Assembly (NCBI GenBank): GCA_964591605.1
Contig: CAZQEN010000281.1
Span: forward strand, 1 to 10,665
Length of the DNA: 10,665 bases
Direction: 5' to 3'
Origin: CAYLLT01 sp964591605
GTDB taxonomy: Bacteria > Planctomycetota > Phycisphaerae > UBA1845 > PWPN01
In this document: piece by piece, positions 5,129-10,665 of the stretch
How the letters are laid out: each line of letters opens with the position of its first letter
Numbering within the stretch: position 1 is the stretch's first letter
Made by a program: the position numbers and the translations under genes
Notes under the pieces: generated by a model
Seen by the model: the letters and a program-made list of their open reading frames with translations, nothing else
What the model was told of the DNA's origin: nothing
The model's database searches: none

Positions 5129-7534
5129 ATGCTCTTTGTGCTCGCCATCGGTTTTGGCCTGTCGCTAGTCGCCCCCCTGCTGCACCGCCTCCTGGGGCGG
5201 GCGCTGCCGTTCGTGGTCGCCGGAGCGGTGGCCGGGATGGCGATGTGGCTGACGATGCAGCTGTCTGGCCTCGCACGTGGCGGGGCTCAGTCCGTCTCGT
5301 ACGACTGGTTTCCGGCGATGGGCGTGGGACTCTCGCTGCGCCTGGACGGATTGAGCCTGCTGTTCTCACTGCTGATCACCGCGATCGGAGCGCTCATTGT
5401 TTTGTACGCCGGCGGCTACCTGGCCCACGAGCCGGGTCTCGGGCGATTCTACGCTTACATGCTGGCGTTCATGGCCTCAATGCTGGGGACTGTCCTGGCG
5501 GACGATTTGATCCTGCTGTTCGTCTTCTGGGAGCTGACCAGCCTCACATCCTACCTGCTGATCGGATTCAATCAGGAGCAGAAGGCGGCGCGGGCGGCCG
5601 CGCTCCAGGCACTGCTGGTGACGGGTGGCGGCGGTCTGGCGATGCTCGCGGGCTTCGTCCTGTTGGGCGAAGCAGCGGGCGAATACAGGATCAGCAGCCT
5701 GATCACCCGCGCGCCTGAGCTGGCGGCCTCACCGGTGCTGATCCCGGCCCTCTGGCTGATCCTAACCGGTGCATTCACCAAGTCGGCTCAGGCGCCGTTT
5801 CACTTCTGGCTCCCGGCGGCGATGGAGGCCCCCACGCCGGTAAGTGCGTACCTCCACTCGTCCACCATGGTCAAGGCCGGCGTGTTTCTCCTGGCTCGGC
5901 TGCACCCCTTGTTTTCGGATACGACGACGTGGACGATTGCCGTCCCGGTGGTCGGCGGTGTGACAATGGTGGTCGGCGCGCTGCAGGCGCTGATGCAGAC
6001 GGACCTCAAGAAGGTGCTGGCATATTCGACGATTTCGACTCTGGGGGCACTCACGCTGCTGCTCGGCCTGGGCAGCCCGGAGGCAGCTACCGCGGCGATG
6101 GTGCTCCTCCTCGCCCACGCGCTCTACAAGGCGCCGCTGTTTCTGGCGGCCGGGAGCATCGATCACGCGACCGGCACGCGCGACCTGAGGAACCTGGGCG
6201 GCCTGCTGCGGGTGATGCCGCTGACGGCGCTCGTCGTGCTCCTGGCGGCGGCATCGAACGCGGGGCTGCCGCCGCTGCTAAGCTTCATCGCCAAGGAACT
6301 CAGCTATGAGGCCGTCCAGCACGCCGCGTGGCCGGCCCTGGTCTCAGGCGCCGCTGTGCTGGCCAACATGTTCCTGGCGGCGACGGCGATCGTGCTGGTC
6401 GTCGATCCGTTCCTGCGCCCACGACCTCAGGACTTGAGACGTGAGACGACAGACGTGAGATGTGAGGCATCGGACCGTTCTGGCGAGAAACCGCGGTTCA
6501 TACACGGTGGACGCGACGCGCCTCCAGACGTCTCGCGTCTCACATCTCACGTCTCACATCCCCACGAAGCCTCCCCCGTCATGTGGCTGCCCGGGCTGGC
6601 TTTGGCGCTGGCGGGACTTGGGCTGGGGCTGAGGCCGGCATGGGCGCAGCGCGTGGCTACGCCGGCGGCGGCGGCGACGCTGGGGCGGGTTCATGACTTC
6701 CACCTAGATCTCTGGAACGGGTTTAACTTCGTGCTCCTGCTCAGCGCGATGACGGTGGCAGGGGGAGTGATTCTCTACCTTCAACGGGGCCGTATGCGCA
6801 GCATCCCACAGCGGCTGGGGCGGCTGGAACCGATCACGCCTTCGGGTCTTTACCGCCTCACACTTGATGGGATTCTCAAGCTGGCCGAGGCCCAGACGCG
6901 CCTGCTGCAGAATGGTTACCTGCGCGTGTACCTGATGATCGTCATCGCGACGACGCTCCTTCTTGTCGGCGCGTCGTGGGCCTTGCGTCCGTGCCCGATC
7001 GGCGAGAGCCGGCCTGTGCCCCGGATCCACGAGTGGGCCATCGCCGCATTGCTCGCCGGCGCGCTGGTCATGGCTCTGCTGTCGCGCTCGCGCCTGGCGG
7101 CCGTGGCCGCGCTCGGAGGCGTCGGCTTCAGCGTCGCGATCTTCTTCGCCCTGCTGGGCGGACCCGACCTGGCAATGACGCAGTTCGCCGTCGAGACGCT
7201 GACCGTCGTCCTGCTGATCTTCGTGCTCTATCGCATGCCGCGGTTCGCCACCTTCACCTGGTGGCCGCAGCGTCTCGCGGAGCTGCTCGTTGCCGCAGCC
7301 GCCGGGGCCACCATGGCCTGGCTCCTCCTGGTCGCGACTGCCGGGGCCAGCCAGGACACACTGCGGCGGTACTTCATCGACAACAGCCTGCCCGCGGGCA
7401 AAGGGCGAAACATCGTGAACGTGATCCTGGTAGATTTCCGCGCTTTCGACACGCTCGGCGAGATCACGGTGCTGGCGGTTGCTGCCATCGGGGTGCTCGC
7501 CCTGCTGCGGCTGCGCCCGGAGGATGCCCGATGA
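5129..7534 (+). CDS. mrpA: Mrp cation/proton antiporter subunit A
   Basis: Largest subunit of the Mrp (Mnh/Sha) monovalent cation/H+ antiporter, an inner-membrane complex related to respiratory complex I; 801 residues, the normal MrpA size. The N-terminal two thirds are a NuoL-like proton-channel domain with the expected membrane charges: Glu135 in FWELTSLTSYLLIGF, Lys218 in GAFTKSAQAPFHFWLP, His243 and Lys249 in the LHSSTMVKAG helix, Lys294/295 in TDLKKVLAYSTIS, His330, and Lys389 in SFIAKE. The C-terminal part (about 630-801) is the MrpA-specific extension, with GGPDLAMTQFAVETLTVVLL (Asp680, Glu689) and then a MbhE-like end containing FDTLGEITVLA. The ATG at 5129 is preferred over an in-frame ATG at 5057 because the intervening 24 residues come from a heptad repeat and precede the first membrane helix. 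The ribosome site is poor. Residues 435-478 are a hydrophilic, repeat-derived insertion. The stop overlaps the mrpB start (ATGA). Confidence 0.95.
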   Translation: MLFVLAIGFGLSLVAPLLHRLLGRALPFVVAGAVAGMAMWLTMQLSGLARGGAQSVSYDWFPAMGVGLSLRLDGLSLLFSLLITAIGALIVLYAGGYLAHEPGLGRFYAYMLAFMASMLGTVLADDLILLFVFWELTSLTSYLLIGFNQEQKAARAAALQALLVTGGGGLAMLAGFVLLGEAAGEYRISSLITRAPELAASPVLIPALWLILTGAFTKSAQAPFHFWLPAAMEAPTPVSAYLHSSTMVKAGVFLLARLHPLFSDTTTWTIAVPVVGGVTMVVGALQALMQTDLKKVLAYSTISTLGALTLLLGLGSPEAATAAMVLLLAHALYKAPLFLAAGSIDHATGTRDLRNLGGLLRVMPLTALVVLLAAASNAGLPPLLSFIAKELSYEAVQHAAWPALVSGAAVLANMFLAATAIVLVVDPFLRPRPQDLRRETTDVRCEASDRSGEKPRFIHGGRDAPPDVSRLTSHVSHPHEASPVMWLPGLALALAGLGLGLRPAWAQRVATPAAAATLGRVHDFHLDLWNGFNFVLLLSAMTVAGGVILYLQRGRMRSIPQRLGRLEPITPSGLYRLTLDGILKLAEAQTRLLQNGYLRVYLMIVIATTLLLVGASWALRPCPIGESRPVPRIHEWAIAALLAGALVMALLSRSRLAAVAALGGVGFSVAIFFALLGGPDLAMTQFAVETLTVVLLIFVLYRMPRFATFTWWPQRLAELLVAAAAGATMAWLLLVATAGASQDTLRRYFIDNSLPAGKGRNIVNVILVDFRAFDTLGEITVLAVAAIGVLALLRLRPEDAR
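6431..6560 (+). repeat. Palindromic heptad-repeat element inserted in frame in mrpA
   Basis: The left arm (6431-6467) and right arm (6524-6560) are imperfect inverted repeats matching at 28 of 37 positions. They share a perfect 12-bp core TGAGACGTGAGA (6435-6446, complement at 6545-6556) and flank 56 bp of unrelated sequence. Each arm is built of 7-bp units of form GAYGTGA: left units start at 6431, 6438, 6445, 6452 and 6459; right units, read on the minus strand, start at 6560, 6553, 6546, 6539 and 6532. The element is read through in the mrpA frame as about residues 435-478, a polar Arg/Asp/His/Ser-rich stretch including DVSRLTSHVSH. It ends just before PHEASPVMWLP, where ordinary MrpA sequence resumes. 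Confidence 0.85.
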
Positions 7535-7938
7535 GCTCACAGATTCTGAGAACGGCCGCCCTGTACCTGCTTCCGCTGATGCTCCTGTTCTCACTGTTTC
7601 TGCTGGAACGCGGCCACAACGCGCCAGGCGGAGGCTTCGCGGGCGGACTGGTCGCGGCGGCGGCGTTCTCGCTTTACATGATCGCATTCGGCCCGCGCGA
7701 GGCCCGCAAAACGCTGCCGGTGCCGCCTAGGGCGCTGATCGGGGCCGGATTGCTTACAGCGGTGGGCAGCGGTGTTCCCGCGCTGGTCATGGGCCGACCC
7801 TTCATGCAGGCACTCTGGAGCCCCTGGGCGCTGCCGGCACTGGGCAAGCTGGGCACGCCGTTGCTGTTTGACGTGGGGGTGTATCTCGTGGTCCTGGGCG
7901 TGACGCTCACCATCGTGTACGGCCTGGCGGAGGAATGA
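7531..7938 (+). CDS. mrpB: Mrp antiporter subunit B
   Basis: Small integral-membrane subunit of the Mrp complex, 135 residues, close to the usual MrpB length. Four hydrophobic segments are visible at about 8-26, 36-53, 68-87 and 111-131. The signature GHNAPGGGFAGGL lies between the first two (residues 28-40), and LGTPLLFDVGVYLVVLGV (107-124) closes the protein; both are typical of the MrpB/MnhB family. The ATG overlaps the mrpA stop as ATGA, implying translational coupling. GCCCGGAGGATGCCC provides a GGAGG ribosome site just upstream. MrpB is required for complex assembly and activity in characterised systems and is not thought to carry out transport alone. Confidence 0.95.
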   Translation: MSSQILRTAALYLLPLMLLFSLFLLERGHNAPGGGFAGGLVAAAAFSLYMIAFGPREARKTLPVPPRALIGAGLLTAVGSGVPALVMGRPFMQALWSPWALPALGKLGTPLLFDVGVYLVVLGVTLTIVYGLAEE

Positions 7939-7940
7939 AC

Positions 7941-8309
7941 ATGCGGCTGCTCATGGCACTGCTCGTGGGAGCGCTCTACACCGGCGGGCTTTACATGATG
8001 ATGCGCCGCAGCATCACCAAGCTCGTCATCGGGATCGGGCTGCTGGGTCACGCCTCGAACCTGCTGCTCTTCACCACCAGCCGGCTTTCGCCGCGCACCC
8101 CGCCGATCATCGGTGCATCGGGGGGACCGGGCGGAGAGTACGTCGACCCGCTGCCCCAGGCGCTGATCCTCACCGCGATTGTGATCGGTTTCGGTGTGCA
8201 GGCGTTTACGGTCGTGCTGCTCAAGCGGGCCCATGAATCGGTGCGGACCGACGATCTGGATGTGATGAAATCGACGGACCGGACGGACGCGGCCGGGGGG
8301 GCCGCATGA
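7941..8309 (+). CDS. mrpC: Mrp antiporter subunit C (NuoK-like)
   Basis: Small membrane subunit homologous to NuoK of complex I, 122 residues with three helices at about 1-20, 27-46 and 71-95. The family signature DPLPQALILTAIVIGFG (residues 69-85) is intact, and GIGLLGHASNLLLF marks helix 2. The C-terminal 25 residues are polar and variable, making it slightly longer than common MrpC proteins. Two starts are possible: ATG at 7935, overlapping the mrpB stop, or ATG at 7941. I prefer 7941 because GGAGGA at 7929-7934 would leave no spacing for the first but six bases for the second. The two differ only by two residues. Confidence 0.93.
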   Translation: MRLLMALLVGALYTGGLYMMMRRSITKLVIGIGLLGHASNLLLFTTSRLSPRTPPIIGASGGPGGEYVDPLPQALILTAIVIGFGVQAFTVVLLKRAHESVRTDDLDVMKSTDRTDAAGGAA

Positions 8310-9907
8310 ACGTCCTGCTCGTGCTGCCGATCCTGATTCCCCTGGCGTCAGCCATCGCGTCGCTGCTGGCGCGGCGGCGGCTCCGGGCGCAGCGCGCCCT
8401 GGCCGTCGTGGGGACGGCCGCCCTGCTCGCGGCAGGCATCGGGCTGCTGAGCGGCGTGTGGGGCGGAGGTATTCAGGCGGTGCAGATCGGCGGCTGGCCG
8501 GCGCCCTACGGCATTACCATCGTGGCTGACCTGTTCAGCGCGATGATGGTTGTGCTGGCCGGCCTCATGGGTTTGGCCGTCGCGGTCTACTCCCTGGGCA
8601 CGATCGACGCCCCGCGCGAGACATACGGATATTACCCCCTGCTGCACATCCTGCTCATGGGCGTGGACGGCGCGTTTCTGACGGGCGACGTTTTCAACCT
8701 CTACGTCTGGTTTGAGGTCATGCTGATCGCCTCGTTCGCCCTGATTGCCCTCGGCGGAGAGCGGGCGCAGCTCGAGGGCTCTATCAAGTACGTGACGCTC
8801 AACCTGATCTCTTCCGCGATTTTTCTCTCCGCGGTGGGGCTGATCTATGCCACGATCGGCACGCTCAACATGGCGGATCTCGCGGTAAGGATCGAGCAGA
8901 GTGACCGGCCGCCGGTGGTCTCAGCCATCGCTATGCTGTTTCTGGTGGCTTTCGGTGTCAAGGCTGCGGTATTCCCGCTGTTCTTCTGGCTCCCGGCGTC
9001 GTATCACACGCCGCCGGCCGCTGTGTCGGCCATCTTCGCCGGGCTGCTCACCAAGGTCGGCGTCTACGCGCTCATCCGCTTCTTCACGCTCATTTTCGTT
9101 CACGAGACCGGATGGACGCACACGCTGATCCTGGTCATCGCCGGGCTGACCATGGTAACGGGCGTGCTGGGGGCGGCCGCCCAGGGTGAGTTCCGCCGGA
9201 TCCTCTCGTTCCACATCGTCAGCCAGATCGGCTACATGATCATGGGTCTGGGCCTGATGACGCCGCTGGGCCTGGCCGGCTCGGTGTTTTACATCGCCCA
9301 CCACATCATCGTGAAGACGAACCTGTTCCTGGTGAGCGGCGTGGTCCATCAGCTCCGCGGGACCTACCTGCTCAAAGAACTGGGCGGGCTCTCGCGGGCG
9401 CACCCCGCCCTGGCGATCCTGTTCATGATTCCTGCCCTGTCGCTGGCCGGGCTGCCTCCGCTGTCGGGCTTCTGGGCCAAGTTCCTGCTCGTGCGGGCCG
9501 GGATTGAGACGGGGAGCTTCGTCATTGTGGCCGTGGCACTCGTCGTCGGGCTGCTGACCCTGTTTTCAATGACCAAGATCTGGGCCGAAGCGTTCTGGAA
9601 AGCGACGCCGCAGAGCGGGCGTGAGAGGTTGGACGTGAGCAAGACGGTGGGGCTGGCTACCGCGGTGCCGGCGGGATCAAACCCCCAGCCTGCCCTAATA
9701 CCGAGTCCGCACGGCGCCTCCGCTCCCTCATCGAACAAGCCGCATGTTCGCCGGGCACTGCTGATGCTGCCGATCGCGGTGCTGGCGATCGTGACGGTGG
9801 CCATCGGCCTGGGCGGCCAGGCCCTGTTCGCACTGGCCGAGCGGGCCGCCGACCAGCTCCTGAACCGCGAGGGCTACATCCGTGCCGTGCTGGAGGTGAG
9901 GTTATGA
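8306..9907 (+). CDS. mrpD: Mrp antiporter subunit D
   Basis: Second NuoL/M/N-like channel subunit of the Mrp complex, 533 residues against just under 500 in well-known relatives. Key membrane charges are present: Glu137 in LYVWFEVMLIASF, Lys219 in AFGVKAAVFPLFFWLP, Lys250 in FAGLLTKVGVYAL and Lys392 in SGFWAKFLL. Glu137 and Lys219 agree with the numbering of residues reported as essential in Bacillus pseudofirmus MrpD (from memory). The usual Lys in the IKRILAYH-like motif is replaced by an Arg pair in EFRRILSFHIVSQIGYM (residues 297-298). The extra length is largely a Pro/Ser-rich loop at about 433-480, between the last antiporter-core helices. It starts at an ATGA overlap with the mrpC stop and ends with the same overlap into mrpE. 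Confidence 0.95.
   Translation: MNVLLVLPILIPLASAIASLLARRRLRAQRALAVVGTAALLAAGIGLLSGVWGGGIQAVQIGGWPAPYGITIVADLFSAMMVVLAGLMGLAVAVYSLGTIDAPRETYGYYPLLHILLMGVDGAFLTGDVFNLYVWFEVMLIASFALIALGGERAQLEGSIKYVTLNLISSAIFLSAVGLIYATIGTLNMADLAVRIEQSDRPPVVSAIAMLFLVAFGVKAAVFPLFFWLPASYHTPPAAVSAIFAGLLTKVGVYALIRFFTLIFVHETGWTHTLILVIAGLTMVTGVLGAAAQGEFRRILSFHIVSQIGYMIMGLGLMTPLGLAGSVFYIAHHIIVKTNLFLVSGVVHQLRGTYLLKELGGLSRAHPALAILFMIPALSLAGLPPLSGFWAKFLLVRAGIETGSFVIVAVALVVGLLTLFSMTKIWAEAFWKATPQSGRERLDVSKTVGLATAVPAGSNPQPALIPSPHGASAPSSNKPHVRRALLMLPIAVLAIVTVAIGLGGQALFALAERAADQLLNREGYIRAVLEVRL
9602..9745 (+). repeat. Insertion-like loop of mrpD with residual GACGTGA heptads
   Basis: This stretch encodes residues 433-480, a Pro/Ser/Ala-rich low-complexity loop unlike the membrane sequence on both sides. 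It contains GGCGTGA at 9618-9624 and an exact GACGTGA at 9632-9638, two heptads apart and thus in the same register as the mrpA element. No matching right arm was found, so if this is a related insertion it has decayed. Chance similarity is quite possible. Confidence 0.4.
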
Positions 9908-10377
9908 GCAAGCTCCTGATGAACCTGCTGCTGGCGCTCGTCTGGATCGCGCTGACCGGTCGATTCGGACCCGCGAATTTCATTCTCGGCTTCCTGCTCG
10001 CGTCACTGCTGCTGTGGCTCACGCAGGGCACCGGCCGGAGCACACGTTATTTCCGCAAGCTCTGGGGGATCGTGTACTTCGTGCTGTTTCTGCTCTGGGA
10101 GCTGGTGCGGGCCAATTTTCGGGTCGCGTTCGATGTGGTCACACCGCGGCACCACATGCATCCGAGCATCGTCGCCATCCCGCTTGATCTCGAGAGCGAC
10201 GCCGAAATCACGATGCTGGCGAACCTGATCACGCTGACGCCCGGCAGCCTGACTCTCGATCTGTCGAGCGACCGGCGTGTCCTCTACGTGCATGACATGT
10301 ATGTGCAGGACCCCGAGGCGCTCCGGCTCCGGATCAAGAGCGGCTTCGAACGCCGCGTGAAGGAGCTCTACCGATGA
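9904..10377 (+). CDS. mrpE: Mrp antiporter subunit E
   Basis: Membrane subunit of the Mrp complex, 157 residues, matching the usual MrpE length. Hydrophobic helices lie at about 5-19, 22-39 and 52-69. They are followed by a cytoplasmic domain with the characteristic ANLITLTPGSLTLDL (residues 106-120) and the later YVHDMYVQDPE. MrpE is needed for full antiport and assembly in studied bacteria; it contains no obvious transport charges. The ATG overlaps the mrpD stop as ATGA, and the gene ends in the same overlap with mrpF. No strong Shine-Dalgarno is visible, which fits translation by coupling to mrpD. Confidence 0.95.
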   Translation: MSKLLMNLLLALVWIALTGRFGPANFILGFLLASLLLWLTQGTGRSTRYFRKLWGIVYFVLFLLWELVRANFRVAFDVVTPRHHMHPSIVAIPLDLESDAEITMLANLITLTPGSLTLDLSSDRRVLYVHDMYVQDPEALRLRIKSGFERRVKELYR

Positions 10378-10646
10378 ACGTTCAGCACCTGGCCATGGTC
10401 TTCTGCCTTCCAGTTCTGTGCGCATGCACGCTGCTCACCTTCTATCGGCTCGCCCGCGGCCCCACGCTGCCCGACCGCGTGATCGCGCTCGATCTGATGG
10501 GGATGATCGGGATCGGCATCATGACGGCGACGGCCATTGCCGGTGGGTCGCCCATCCTGCTCGATGTGGCGCTGGTGCTGGCCCTGATCCTGTTTCTGGG
10601 AACAGTGGGCTTTGCGGTCTACGTGGCACGGAGGGCGGGCCTGTGA
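10374..10646 (+). CDS. mrpF: Mrp antiporter subunit F
   Basis: Small three-helix membrane subunit of 90 residues, the usual size. The family motif RGPTLPDRVIALDL (residues 28-41) is intact, including Asp34, which corresponds to the conserved acidic residue known to matter for antiport in other MrpF proteins. Helices lie at about 5-24, 39-57 and 60-84. The ATG overlaps the mrpE stop, with AAGGAG upstream inside mrpE. A GTG at 10643 overlaps its own stop and begins mrpG. Confidence 0.95.
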   Translation: MNVQHLAMVFCLPVLCACTLLTFYRLARGPTLPDRVIALDLMGMIGIGIMTATAIAGGSPILLDVALVLALILFLGTVGFAVYVARRAGL

Positions 10647-10665
10647 ACCTGATTGCAGGTGCGTT
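10643..10665 (+). CDS. mrpG: Mrp antiporter subunit G, 5' fragment
   Basis: Only the first seven codons lie in the window, reading (M)NLIAGA from a GTG that overlaps the mrpF stop as GTGA. A GGAGGG ribosome site lies about seven bases upstream. The identity rests on position: mrpG always follows mrpF in this operon type. The residues seen are too few to confirm it. Confidence 0.6.

Noticed and set aside
6344..6550. A small minus-strand reading frame across the mrpA insert
   Set aside because: It consists largely of the translated inverted arms read backwards. The element is palindromic, so similar peptides arise on both strands, and mrpA clearly occupies the plus strand.
6431..6560. The mrpA insert considered as an insertion sequence or intein
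   Set aside because: It is far too short for a transposase or intein, and no splicing motifs or transposase residues are present.

Overview
The window is GC-rich and gene-dense. No tRNA, rRNA, CRISPR array or transposase gene was seen. The left third is one large minus-strand gene for a secreted protein: signal peptide, beta-propeller-like and BNR/YCF48-like repeats, a cysteine- and aspartate-rich thrombospondin-type-3-like array, a glycine-rich linker, and a short hydrophobic C-terminal anchor followed by arginines. This architecture is common in uncultivated Planctomycetota (Phycisphaerae-like) and also occurs in Myxococcota. Planctomycetota is my best guess for the host, by inference only, since no phylogenetic marker is present.

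Layout: (1) 66-3545 minus, the secreted repeat protein, with inverted repeats overlapping and following its stop codon. (2) 3546-3965, a divergent intergenic region with a perfect 13-bp hairpin, a TATAAT box and a 17-bp palindrome directly in front of the next gene. (3) 3966-4856 plus, a two-domain universal stress protein (Usp). (4) 4857-5128, a spacer ending in an array of degenerate 7-bp repeats that stops exactly at the next start codon. (5) 5129-10665 plus, a Mrp-type multisubunit cation/proton antiporter operon in the order mrpA-B-C-D-E-F and the first bases of mrpG. Its genes are coupled by stop/start overlaps or near-overlaps.

MrpA and MrpD are the two antiporter-like, complex-I-related membrane subunits and keep the key membrane Glu and Lys residues. 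MrpB, C, E, F and G are the small subunits. Together they would form one inner-membrane complex exchanging Na+ (or another monovalent cation) for H+, used for pH and sodium homeostasis. The upstream Usp may tie the operon to stress or nucleotide status, but only its position suggests this.

The most unusual signal is a set of heptad (7-bp period) repeats tied to the mrp genes. One is a palindromic element of GAYGTGA heptads inserted in frame in mrpA. A second is a CAATCGG-type array abutting the mrpA start codon. A third, possible and decayed, is a GACGTGA trace in the matching loop of mrpD. They resemble, in behaviour, small palindromic elements that settle inside reading frames and become protein sequence.
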